17,620 bases of DNA from an uncultured Ruminococcus sp. (GTDB taxonomy: Bacteria > Bacillota > Clostridia > Oscillospirales > Acutalibacteraceae), in assembly GCA_902773155.1 (NCBI GenBank), contig CACYDK010000094.1, positions 1-17,620 of the forward strand, in the 5' to 3' direction. A program made the position numbers and the translations under genes. Below the pieces are notes generated by a model. The model ran no database searches. It saw only the letters and a list, made by a program, of their open reading frames with translations, and was not told where the DNA came from. Positions 8,265 to 15,088 of this stretch are shown piece after piece. How positions within the stretch are numbered: the first letter of the stretch is position 1; the number at the start of each line of letters is the position of its first letter.

Positions 8265-8696
8265 TCAGCCGTTAAGGATAAGGATGGAGATAAGCATACC
8301 GTAGAGGGCGATACCTTCGCCGAGAGCGACGAAGATGATCGCTTTACCGAAGTTCTTGGGATCCTCGGCGGCGGCTCCGATAGCGGCCGGAGCGCCCTTT
8401 CCAACGGCGATACCTCCGCCTATGCAGGAGATGCCTGTAGCGAGGCCGGCGCCTATGTACTGCAGACCCTTCGCGATGGGATCAAGATTCATTACTGCCG
8501 TAGCGGAATCCGCGGGAGCGGCGTTTGCTACGATAGGACAGATGACTGTAAGGGCGAGCACCGCGCCGAAGGAGAGGAGCTGAGTCAGCATCGAACGCTT
8601 GGCATTGCGACCCTTGTTAACGGATTTAGTAACGAGTACTACCGAGAGTACAAGAAAAACTACGGGAAAGATAAGTAAAAAAGCATTAAACAACAT
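8265..8696 (-). CDS. atpK: V/A-type ATPase subunit K (membrane rotor ring, c subunit)
   Basis: A 143-residue membrane protein. I place the start at 8696 because GGAGGT lies five bases upstream; a longer frame adds seven poor residues. Four hydrophobic segments are visible: about 6-24, 43-59, 78-100 and 118-141. The last two form one c-type hairpin with GLATGISCIGGGIAVGKG and the ion-binding glutamate in ALGEGIALYG (Glu127). Ring c subunits form the rotor and carry H+ or Na+. Only one hairpin is present, unlike the duplicated 16-kDa form of Enterococcus. The first two segments are an N-terminal addition ending in ANAAPADS, like a signal peptide end. It follows the I gene by 17 bases. Confidence 0.93.
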   Translation of the reverse strand: MLFNAFLLIFPVVFLVLSVVLVTKSVNKGRNAKRSMLTQLLSFGAVLALTVICPIVANAAPADSATAVMNLDPIAKGLQYIGAGLATGISCIGGGIAVGKGAPAAIGAAAEDPKNFGKAIIFVALGEGIALYGMLISILILNG

Positions 8697-8701
8697 AATA
8701 G

Positions 8702-8707
8702 ACCTCC
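8702..8707 (-). promoter_or_regulatory. Ribosome binding site that decides the subunit K start
   Basis: GGAGGT on the minus strand, five bases before the ATG at 8696. It favours that start over an in-frame ATG seven codons further upstream. Confidence 0.75.
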
Positions 8708-8713
8708 AAAAAA

Positions 8714-10654
8714 TCACTTGACTAATTTCAGCTTGACAGGCTCGTAGGGTCTGCCTTCGCCTGAATAAAAACGGCTGAACATTTCGTAGTATTCAAGCCT
8801 TAAAACCTGAATAGATACCAGAAGCGCCTCAAGCGCGCACACGAGCAGGTTTCCGATTATCATTATCGGAACGTAGCCGATAGCTCCCGCTGTGTCCGAG
8901 AGCGTGAACACGACCTGCATCATTCCGGCGTGAACCAGCACGAAGGCCGCTACACGAAGGAAGCTCATCGTGTTGGTGACATAACTCAAGAGAACCTCGA
9001 GCGCCTCAAAAATGTTTTCGGCTATGAAGCTTCCGATATTTTCGGGCTTCCAGTCGGCTTCTCTGTTTACGAGCTTTCCGAGCGGCTCTCTAAAGAAAAT
9101 GAGCACAAACATAAGCACGATAACGGCTATGTATACGGGGGAGAAGAGGTTAACTCCGAATATCATCATTCCTCCAAGCCCCGCGCAGAGCATTCCGTAG
9201 AATATGAGCCCCGCAAGCCCTCCTGTGTCAAACAGCGCGCGGCCGGGATTTCTCTGCCTGAGCGAGCTGTAGATGTTGAGCCCCATCGCTACGCACAGAA
9301 GGCACATTCCTATGCCGACGGCCAAAAACAGTATTGTGCTTGTGAATTCCGGGCTCATTACCTCTATCGGCTTGTGAGGCATACGGATGATTCCCTTATA
9401 AAACCAGTCCATAGCGTTCTCAAAGCCGAACGCGCTGCCGTAAACGACTCCGAAAACCGCGCCGGATATTCCGCACGGGATAAGGATCTTTCCTATGGGC
9501 ATACGCTTTATAAACCACATAAGCAGTCCGACTATCGCGACGATAATTCCGTGGCCTACGTCGCCGAACATTATTCCGAACAGCAGAACGTAGGTAAAGG
9601 CGATGAACGCCGTCGGGTCGATCTCGTTGTATTTGGGAACGCCGTACATTTCGGTGTAGAACTCGAACGGACGGGCTAAAAAGACATTTTTAAGCTTTAC
9701 GGGAGGGGATAGCTCCCTTTCATCGTCGCCGGAGGATACGCTGACCTCGACGCTCTCGATTTTCTCGAGTTTTTCGCGGAGCTTGTCGGCCTTGGTCTCG
9801 GGAACCCAGCCTGTAAGGCAGAAGTTTCCGTTTCGCTCGAGCGCGTGAGTACGAATCGAAAGGTAAAGGTCGAGCTCCGACGCCTTTGTGTAATAGGCCA
9901 AAATCTTCTTTCGCTTTTCCTCAGCGTAGGTCTCAAGCTTTTCGTCGAGCTTTTCGAGCGACTCGGAGAGCTTTTGGATATCGGCCGAAAGCAGTTTGTG
10001 CTGTTTCTCAGGGTCGGAATCCATACTTCCGAAGGTGCTTTTTTCAAAGTACAGTCTGGAGAATAGCCTCTCGGCCTTTTCGAATTCGTTTATCGGGGCG
10101 AAGTAAACTCCCCATATGTAAGCTCCCTCTGTTGAGCAGGGAACGAATTCTATGAAATCGTTTTTGTAGTTTTCGGTTTCGAGCTTTTTAACGTTGTCCT
10201 TGAGGATCCTTCCGAAAACCGCCTTGACGTATTTCATCGAAAGCAGCTCCTCAATGTTTCGGTCGAGCCCTACAAAGTGGCTCGTTTCCTCCAGAGCGCG
10301 GCGGCATTCGTTATACTCCAGCCGAAGCTCGGCGCGCTTTTTGCTGTACTTTTCAACCTTGGCGAGAAGTCTTTCGGAATAATCCTCGATCTCCTCGATT
10401 GACGGATTAAAGGTTTTTTTGGTTCTTACGAACTCCGGAGCGATGTCGAGCTCCTTCATCGCCTCTCTGAAACGGGACAGCGCTTCGGAGCAGGTTCCGC
10501 TCGCCGAGACCTTTTTAAAGCCTCCGGTGTCGGAATAGAAGTTTTTGACCTCGTCAGGCTGAAAAACTTTCGACCTTCCCAGTGTAACCGAGACCCGGTC
10601 GAGCGACCGCATATTCCCGATTATGCTGAAAGCCTTGATCTGTTCAACGCCCAA
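8714..10654 (-). CDS. atpI: V/A-type ATPase subunit I (membrane stator, a subunit)
   Basis: A 646-residue protein in the normal range (620-680). The first about 340 residues are cytoplasmic with coiled-coil stretches (about 90-120 and 218-255). The rest is membrane-embedded with about eight hydrophobic segments, starting with FIAFTYVLLFGIMFGDVGHG (about 350-369). The C-terminal channel region has TMSFLRVAAFVLVHAG (562-577), where Arg567 should be the conserved arginine facing the rotor glutamate, and LEALLVSIQVLRLEYYEMFSRFY. The start is a TTG at 10654 with a strong AGGAGG seven bases upstream; no ATG fits. Subunit I carries the two half-channels and anchors the peripheral stalks. Confidence 0.95.
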   Translation of the reverse strand: MGVEQIKAFSIIGNMRSLDRVSVTLGRSKVFQPDEVKNFYSDTGGFKKVSASGTCSEALSRFREAMKELDIAPEFVRTKKTFNPSIEEIEDYSERLLAKVEKYSKKRAELRLEYNECRRALEETSHFVGLDRNIEELLSMKYVKAVFGRILKDNVKKLETENYKNDFIEFVPCSTEGAYIWGVYFAPINEFEKAERLFSRLYFEKSTFGSMDSDPEKQHKLLSADIQKLSESLEKLDEKLETYAEEKRKKILAYYTKASELDLYLSIRTHALERNGNFCLTGWVPETKADKLREKLEKIESVEVSVSSGDDERELSPPVKLKNVFLARPFEFYTEMYGVPKYNEIDPTAFIAFTYVLLFGIMFGDVGHGIIVAIVGLLMWFIKRMPIGKILIPCGISGAVFGVVYGSAFGFENAMDWFYKGIIRMPHKPIEVMSPEFTSTILFLAVGIGMCLLCVAMGLNIYSSLRQRNPGRALFDTGGLAGLIFYGMLCAGLGGMMIFGVNLFSPVYIAVIVLMFVLIFFREPLGKLVNREADWKPENIGSFIAENIFEALEVLLSYVTNTMSFLRVAAFVLVHAGMMQVVFTLSDTAGAIGYVPIMIIGNLLVCALEALLVSIQVLRLEYYEMFSRFYSGEGRPYEPVKLKLVK

Positions 10655-10658
10655 AAAA

Positions 10659-10667
10659 CCACCTCCT
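10659..10667 (-). promoter_or_regulatory. Strong ribosome binding site for a TTG start (subunit I)
   Basis: AGGAGGTGG on the minus strand, with seven bases between AGGAGG and the TTG at 10654. No in-frame ATG lies nearby, so this site decides the start of subunit I. Confidence 0.8.
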
Positions 10668-10670
10668 ATA

Positions 10671-11699
10671 TCAGTAAATCAGTAGATTCTCAATTTTTTC
10701 TTTATCTATGTGATATCTTACGCCCTCGATCACGCACACCATATTATGAAGCTCGATCTCGGAAAGAAGAATGTATGAGATCATGACCGTAGCGGGGCTG
10801 TCGGAATAGTACATATTTTTTCTTGCCAGATAAAACTCGGCTCTTATCGGTATCTCGCCCGAATACGGAGAGTTCAGCTTAGGGATAAGCCTCCCGGAGC
10901 GGGTCCTCTCCATGATCTCGTAAACCTTGGCGGAGCTTTCGGCGGTGAGCATTTCGTTTATGACGCTTTCCGAAAGGCTGCCCAGCGGGATCAGATATTT
11001 TTTCAGGATATCCGGCTTTACCTTGTAGTATTTTTTTAGTCTGAGTATCGCTATGAAATTCTTAAAATCCATAACCATATCCAGCAGGTTGATGAGATCG
11101 GTTTTCTCGGAATCGTCCGCTTTGCTCACTGCGGCGTACAGCTCCATGTACAGCTCTATAAAGAGCTTGTTCTCGATTTCGGTGATCGGCAGAAGTCCCT
11201 TTTCGTCGGGCTGGTATTTTCGTAGAAGCTTAGCGTAGCGCGTTTTCTTAATAGCCTCCAGAAACTGTCCGTAGTCCTTAGCCTGAGCCAGGAGAGTCAG
11301 GTTTATTGAGGAGTTTTTAGCTATATGCGGCGGTATCGAGAAGTTGAAGCTGCTCTTGTCGCCTGAATTAAGGAGAGTAAGGATCCTGATGATCTCCTGG
11401 ATCTCGGTTTTGTGTGCGATGTATTTTGATATGTCCTCGCCGACGCTCAGCTCGTAGCGACACATAATGTCGAGCTCGTCGGTCATATACTGCTTAAGGA
11501 GGTTTTCAAAGAGTCCGCGCCTTATTCCGCGCTCGTTTGCTTCTCCAAAGGCCTCGATATAGCGGGTATTGCTTTTTAGATAAGCCATAACCTCCGCGAC
11601 GTTATCGCATTCCATCATGCTTTTGTAGTCCCTCTCCCTAAGGCGCTTTCCGAACTTCGCCTTTGCGCGGGTGAGAACTGCGTAGCTTGTGTCAGACAT
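10671..11699 (-). CDS. atpC: V/A-type ATPase subunit C (rotor cap, AC39 family)
   Basis: A 342-residue mostly helical protein of the AC39/subunit C family. Visible hallmarks are the YAVLTRAKAKFGKRL start, YKSMMECDNVAEVMAYL (residues 25-41), repeated helical sections with DMVMDFKNFIAILRLKKYY near the centre and a C-terminal segment with EIELHNMVCVIEG close to the end. It caps the membrane ring and links it to the D-F shaft. Length fits the family (320-350). The ribosome site is AGGGGG, about seven bases from the ATG at 11699; the gene begins 11 bases after the G-like gene. It stands before I and K, unlike the common order in which C follows E. Confidence 0.88.
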   Translation of the reverse strand: MSDTSYAVLTRAKAKFGKRLRERDYKSMMECDNVAEVMAYLKSNTRYIEAFGEANERGIRRGLFENLLKQYMTDELDIMCRYELSVGEDISKYIAHKTEIQEIIRILTLLNSGDKSSFNFSIPPHIAKNSSINLTLLAQAKDYGQFLEAIKKTRYAKLLRKYQPDEKGLLPITEIENKLFIELYMELYAAVSKADDSEKTDLINLLDMVMDFKNFIAILRLKKYYKVKPDILKKYLIPLGSLSESVINEMLTAESSAKVYEIMERTRSGRLIPKLNSPYSGEIPIRAEFYLARKNMYYSDSPATVMISYILLSEIELHNMVCVIEGVRYHIDKEKIENLLIY

Positions 11700-11710
11700 T
11701 TTTTCGCCCC

Positions 11711-12010
11711 CTAGGACAGCACGTTTTCGACTATCCGGTTGACCCAGTTGTCCTTTTCGCTTCTAAACTTTTCCTCCAGCTTTTTGAGCGAGGCCTTGCG
11801 TATGTTATCCTTTTTCTCAAAGCTTTCGGCGTTTTTTTGCTTAAGAGCTTCGGTCTCCTTTTCGACCTCGTCCTTCGCGTCGGCCATATATTTTTCCTCT
11901 ATAGCCTTGGCGTCGAGCTCGATCTCATGCTCGAGTCTGTCGCGCTCGCGCTCGGTTTCCTCGCTGTAAAGACGGGCTTGCTCGTCGATCTCGACCAGCT
12001 TCTTTATCAT
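11711..12010 (-). CDS. V/A-type ATPase peripheral stalk subunit G/H-like
   Basis: A 99-residue, highly charged helical protein, almost entirely coiled coil, with an alternating pattern of E, K, D and hydrophobic residues. It starts IKKLVEIDEQARLYSEE and ends WVNRIVENVLS, like the short stalk helix paired with subunit E. Its place as the first ATPase gene supports this. I used the ATG at 12010; the best ribosome match (AAGGTG) is 14 bases away and would be closer to a CTG at 12019, so the true start may be that CTG. A longer frame to 12076 would overlap the upstream gene and is unlikely. Identity is inferred from shape and context. Confidence 0.7.
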   Translation of the reverse strand: MIKKLVEIDEQARLYSEETERERDRLEHEIELDAKAIEEKYMADAKDEVEKETEALKQKNAESFEKKDNIRKASLKKLEEKFRSEKDNWVNRIVENVLS

Positions 12011-12032
12011 ATCCTGCAGAGTATCACCTTTT

Positions 12033-13394
12033 TTAGTTTTTAAGAGCCTGCAGCGGCGCCGGCAAGCGTCCTCCACGGTTTATAAATACCGAGGGATCGC
12101 CTTTTCTTACGGGCATTACGGGACCTGTGCCCAGAAGTCCGCCGAAGCTCAGCTCATCGCCGGCCTTTTTGCCGATCGCGGGGATCAGTCTCACCGCCGT
12201 GGTCTTGGTGTTGACCATACCTATTGCGGCTTCGTCCGCGATGATCGCGGAAATCTGCTCCGCGGTGACGTCGCCGGGAACAACTATCATATCGAGGCCG
12301 ACGGAGCATACCGCCGTCATAGCCTCGAGCTTTGTAATATCAAGCGCGCCGGATCTTGCCGCGGCGATCATACCGGCGTCCTCTGAAACAGGTATAAAGG
12401 CTCCGCTCAGTCCTCCGACGTGGGACGACGCCATAACGCCGCCCTTCTTGACCGCGTCGTTCAAAAGCGCGAGCGCGGCGGTAGTGCCGTGACAGCCGCA
12501 GGTCTCAAGTCCCATTTCCTCGAGGATGTACGCAACGCTGTCGCCTACAGCCGGGGTGGGAGCGAGCGAGAGGTCAACGATTCCGAACGGAACGCAGAGT
12601 CTCTTGGAGGCTTCCTTGGCTACGAGCTGACCCATACGAGTTATCTTGAACGCGGTTTTCTTGACCATATCGGCGATCTCGTCGATGGTCTTTCCCTCGC
12701 CGCCCTTGGCTAAAGCCGCTCTGACCACTCCGGGTCCCGATACTCCGACGTTGATAACGCAGTCGGCTTCTCCTACGCCGTGGAAGGCTCCGGCCATAAA
12801 CGGGTTATCCTCGGGAGCGTTGCAGAATACCACGAGCTTTGCGGCTCCTATGCAGTCGCGGTCGGCGGTTTTCTCGGCCGCGAGCTTTACCGCCTTTCCC
12901 ATAAGACGCACGGCGTCCATATTCAGTCCGGCCTTTGTTGAGCCTATATTTACCGAGGAGCATACCAGCTCGGTTTCGCTGAGAGCCTCGGGGATACTGT
13001 CGATCAGCGCGTAATCTCCGGCCGAAAAGCCCTTGTGCACCAGAGCCGAGTAGCCGCCGATAAAGTTTACTCCCAGCTCGTGAGCGGCGCGGTCGAGAGC
13101 CTTCGCGAATTTTACGGGATTGTGACTCTGACAGGCCGACGCGACCATCGCTATAGGCGTTACGGAAATGCGCTTGTTGATTATCGGAATGCCGAATTCC
13201 CGCTCGATGTCCTCGCCTGTTTTGACCAGATCCTGAGCGTAGCGGCAAACCTTGTCGTAGACCTTTGCGCTGGCCTTGTCAATGTCCTCGTCTATGCATT
13301 CGAGCAGTGAAATCCCCATCGTGATAGTTCTCACGTCGAGGTTTTCGTTGTCTATCATATTTATGGTTTCAAGAATGTCTTTTGTTTCCAGCAT
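12033..13394 (-). CDS. UPF0210 / DUF711 family protein (PFL-like)
   Basis: A 453-residue protein of the UPF0210 (DUF711) family, normal length for it. Recognisable stretches are [16 protein letters not shown] (residues about 20-35), [19 protein letters not shown] (69-87), [22 protein letters not shown] and the end [19 protein letters not shown]. Family members have a fold like the pyruvate formate-lyase superfamily, but no reaction is established to my knowledge; I see no clear glycyl-radical motif. The start at 13394 has GAGGT about six bases upstream. The gene follows the ACT gene by 12 bases and precedes the G-like gene by 22 bases, so it probably shares the ATPase transcript. These two families usually occur together. 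Confidence 0.92.
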   Translation of the reverse strand: MLETKDILETINMIDNENLDVRTITMGISLLECIDEDIDKASAKVYDKVCRYAQDLVKTGEDIEREFGIPIINKRISVTPIAMVASACQSHNPVKFAKALDRAAHELGVNFIGGYSALVHKGFSAGDYALIDSIPEALSETELVCSSVNIGSTKAGLNMDAVRLMGKAVKLAAEKTADRDCIGAAKLVVFCNAPEDNPFMAGAFHGVGEADCVINVGVSGPGVVRAALAKGGEGKTIDEIADMVKKTAFKITRMGQLVAKEASKRLCVPFGIVDLSLAPTPAVGDSVAYILEEMGLETCGCHGTTAALALLNDAVKKGGVMASSHVGGLSGAFIPVSEDAGMIAAARSGALDITKLEAMTAVCSVGLDMIVVPGDVTAEQISAIIADEAAIGMVNTKTTAVRLIPAIGKKAGDELSFGGLLGTGPVMPVRKGDPSVFINRGGRLPAPLQALKN

Positions 13395-13406
13395 AATTTA
13401 CCTCGA

Positions 13407-13676
13407 TTATATTCGATGCATACTGTTGAATATGTCCTCGTGCATAACGTGGATCTTGGTGTTGGTGCGCTCTCCCACGCGGTCGAGCTTTTCCCTTAAG
13501 GCGTCCATTCCAAGGGCGTCTTTATCGATTTGTACGAGCATGATCATCGCGAACATATCCTGAAGTACGCTTTGCGTTACCTCTACTATGTTTACTCCGG
13601 CTTCGGCGCACGCCGAGGATACCTTTGCGAGGATTCCCACTGAATCCTTGCCAATAACAGTAATAACAGCTTTCAT
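13407..13676 (-). CDS. UPF0237 family ACT-domain protein
   Basis: An 89-residue protein that is essentially one ACT domain: MKAVITVIGKDSVGILAKVSSACAEAGVNIVEVTQSVL... with the glycine turn at the end of strand one (VIGKDSVGI) and the second helix and strand following. ACT domains bind small ligands, often amino acids, and act as dimers. I chose ATG 13676 because GGAGG lies seven bases upstream; a longer frame adds 50 unlikely residues. It is the first gene after the promoter and is followed by UPF0210, its usual partner. The ligand is not known; a regulatory role for the pair is inference. Confidence 0.92.
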   Translation of the reverse strand: MKAVITVIGKDSVGILAKVSSACAEAGVNIVEVTQSVLQDMFAMIMLVQIDKDALGMDALREKLDRVGERTNTKIHVMHEDIFNSMHRI

Positions 13677-13707
13677 AAGCATACCTCCGGTAAAAAATAT
13701 ACATAAT

Positions 13708-13736
13708 ATTATACTACAATAGATTTGAAAATGCAA
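13708..13736 (-). promoter_or_regulatory. Promoter of the ACT/UPF0210/V-ATPase operon
   Basis: On the minus strand a -10 TATAAT (13713-13708) and a -35 TTGCAT (13736-13731) are separated by 17 bases. Expected start of transcription is near 13701, giving a leader of about 25 bases before the ACT gene. No other good promoter was seen inside the operon, so all eleven genes may depend on it. Confidence 0.7.
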
Positions 13737-13776
13737 ATGCTTTGCCGTAATAATTCCATGAATAATTGGATTTGCA
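13732..13776. repeat. Inverted repeat between the two divergent promoters
   Basis: TGCAAAT at 13732-13738 and ATTTGCA at 13770-13776 form a perfect inverted pair centred at 13754. Each arm overlaps a -35 element, one per strand. AATAATT also occurs twice between them (13749-13755 and 13761-13767). This could be coincidence of two similar -35 boxes or a shared operator. Confidence 0.45.
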
Positions 13777-13800
13777 AAACGCATAAATATGTGATATATT
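13772..13800 (+). promoter_or_regulatory. Promoter of the PHP-family phosphatase gene
   Basis: On the plus strand -35 TTGCAA (13772-13777), 17-base spacer, and -10 TATATT (13795-13800) with the extended TG one base before it. The leader of about 100 bases contains a small hairpin CGCGG/CCGCG (13817-13832); no riboswitch was recognised. Confidence 0.6.
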
Positions 13801-13905
13801 TTAATCAAAGCAACAGCGCGGTACACGCCGCGTCCCGTCTGCCGATCATTATGTCATATGCCAAAAATCCGCCTTGGGCGATAATTACGTAAAGTGGTGA
13901 AAAAT

Positions 13906-14733
13906 ATGAAAATTTTATGCGATACCCATGTTCATACAGTCAATTCCTTTGACGGCGAGAGCACCGTGCTCGAAATGGCCGAAAAAGCCGTGGAGCTCGG
14001 CCTCAGCGCGATTGCCGTGACCGACCATATGGAGGCTCCCGAGATCAGGCTCGGAGCCGACAGCCAGTTCGGCGATATGCTCCGTCAGATCGAAAGATCG
14101 GTTCGAGAGGTCGAGGAAATCTCTCCACGTTTTGAAGGTAAGCTGAAAATCTACCGCGGAATGGAGCTTGGAGAGCCGACGCATCAGCCTAAGCTCACAA
14201 AAAAAGCTATGGGGATCGCGGATTTCGATTTTATTCTCGCGTCGATCCACAATCTAAAGGACGAGGAGGATTTTTACTACCTGGATTATTCTACTCAGGA
14301 TATCCCGAGATTCCTCGGCCGCTATTTTGACGAGCTTCTCGATACGGCCGAAAACGCCGACTTCGACAGCCTGGCACATCTTACATATCCTCTGCGGTAT
14401 ATCTACGAGCGAACCGACTTCCGCCCCGATCTCGACGATTACGCGGAAAAAATCGACGCCGTTTTGAGCGCTCTCGCAAAAAGAGAAAAGGCGCTCGAGA
14501 TCAATACCTCCGGATTGTTCAAGACGATCGGAAGGACTCTTCCGGATATAAACGTAATAAAGAGATTCCGCGAGCTGGGCGGAAAATACGTGACGATCGG
14601 CTCCGACGCTCACCGCGCCTCAGATTTGGCCAAGGGGATCGAGCAGGGCTTAAAAACCGCGAGAATAAGCGGCTTCGAGCATTTTACGATCTACGAAAAC
14701 CGCCGTCCCAAGATGATCGAGATCTGGTACTGA
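13906..14733 (+). CDS. PHP-family histidinol-phosphatase (HisK-like)
   Basis: A 275-residue polymerase-and-histidinol-phosphatase (PHP) domain protein. Metal-binding motifs are present in order: DTHVHT (6-11; His8, His10), VTDHME (38-43; Asp40, His41), GMELGE (85-90; Glu87), SIH (113-115), HLTYP (158-162) and SDAH (233-236; Asp234, His236). In this family the metal cluster hydrolyses L-histidinol phosphate in histidine synthesis, and length fits (about 260-280). I chose ATG 13906 with GGTGA five bases upstream; GTG codons at 13894 and 13897 are alternatives. No other his gene lies in view, so the substrate could be another phosphate ester. Confidence 0.82.
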   Translation: MKILCDTHVHTVNSFDGESTVLEMAEKAVELGLSAIAVTDHMEAPEIRLGADSQFGDMLRQIERSVREVEEISPRFEGKLKIYRGMELGEPTHQPKLTKKAMGIADFDFILASIHNLKDEEDFYYLDYSTQDIPRFLGRYFDELLDTAENADFDSLAHLTYPLRYIYERTDFRPDLDDYAEKIDAVLSALAKREKALEINTSGLFKTIGRTLPDINVIKRFRELGGKYVTIGSDAHRASDLAKGIEQGLKTARISGFEHFTIYENRRPKMIEIWY

Positions 14734-14771
14734 TACTATTATCGGGAACCGGCGCAGAGTAATAAAAACAA

Positions 14772-14804
14772 AAAGGCAATGAAGCGGAAAGCTTCGTTGC
14801 CTTT
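14772..14804. terminator. Bidirectional rho-independent terminator after the PHP gene
   Basis: A 14-bp stem (AAAGGCAATGAAGC, 14772-14785, with GCTTCGTTGCCTTT, 14791-14804, one T-G pair) and GGAAA loop. The plus-strand tail is only moderately T-rich; on the minus strand the A-rich left flank gives a good T run, so it may also stop transcripts leaving galU. Confidence 0.75.
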
Positions 14805-14922
14805 CGTTGTTGCGGATATAATACTACTTATCAGTCAAAAAATCAATAGAAAACATAAATTTTTTAAAGAAAGCCGTGCTAACGCGACCCGCTCAAAGAG
14901 GGGAAGCAAGACGGTTATGGTT

Positions 14923-14971
14923 AAGTAAAAAGTAAAAAGCAAAAAGCAAGAAGTAAAAAGTAATAAGTAAA
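14923..14971. repeat. Tandem heptamer array (AAGYAAN)
   Basis: Seven consecutive seven-base units in register, 49 bases: AAGTAAA, AAGTAAA, AAGCAAA, AAGCAAG, AAGTAAA, AAGTAAT, AAGTAAA. It abuts the left arm of the terminator at 14969-14993. On the minus strand it gives a T-rich run just after that hairpin. Confidence 0.85.
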
Positions 14972-14993
14972 GGCGCTCGGGTCGAGCGCCTTT
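14969..14993 (-). terminator. Terminator after galU
   Basis: An 11-bp perfect stem AAAGGCGCTCG (14969-14979) with CGAGCGCCTTT (14983-14993) and a three-base loop, about 95 bases beyond the galU stop. On the minus strand a T-rich tail follows (from the heptamer array); on the plus strand the TTTATT tail would also work. Confidence 0.75.
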
Positions 14994-15088
14994 ATTGAAT
15001 GTGTATCGTATTGAAAAAACATTGTCCATACATTGTTGTATGTACCGGTAATTTGATAGATTCGGCGAAAGCTGCCTGAGCGATCCGA

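Larger units (their letters stand above)
14805..15088. other. Gene-free stretch between convergent genes
   Basis: Together with 14734-14804 this is a 355-base gap without a credible gene. It contains the terminators and the tandem heptamer array listed separately. 14805-14922 and 14994-15088 show no RNA gene, promoter or repeat that I can support. Confidence 0.6.

Noticed and set aside
8930..9679. A 249-codon open frame on the plus strand
   Set aside because: It lies wholly opposite subunit I, is rich in H, Y, E and R as antisense frames often are, and has no ribosome site or known motif.
13677..13826. Longer ACT-domain protein with 50 extra N-terminal residues
   Set aside because: The extension would run through the promoter, and a good GGAGG site lies before ATG 13676.
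13801..13905. A riboswitch or T-box in the PHP gene leader
   Set aside because: Only one five-base-pair hairpin is visible, with no known conserved core and no terminator pair.
14797..14822. A plus-strand promoter (TTGCCT and TATAAT)
   Set aside because: The spacer is 14 bases, too short, the first box lies in the terminator stem, and no gene follows on that strand.
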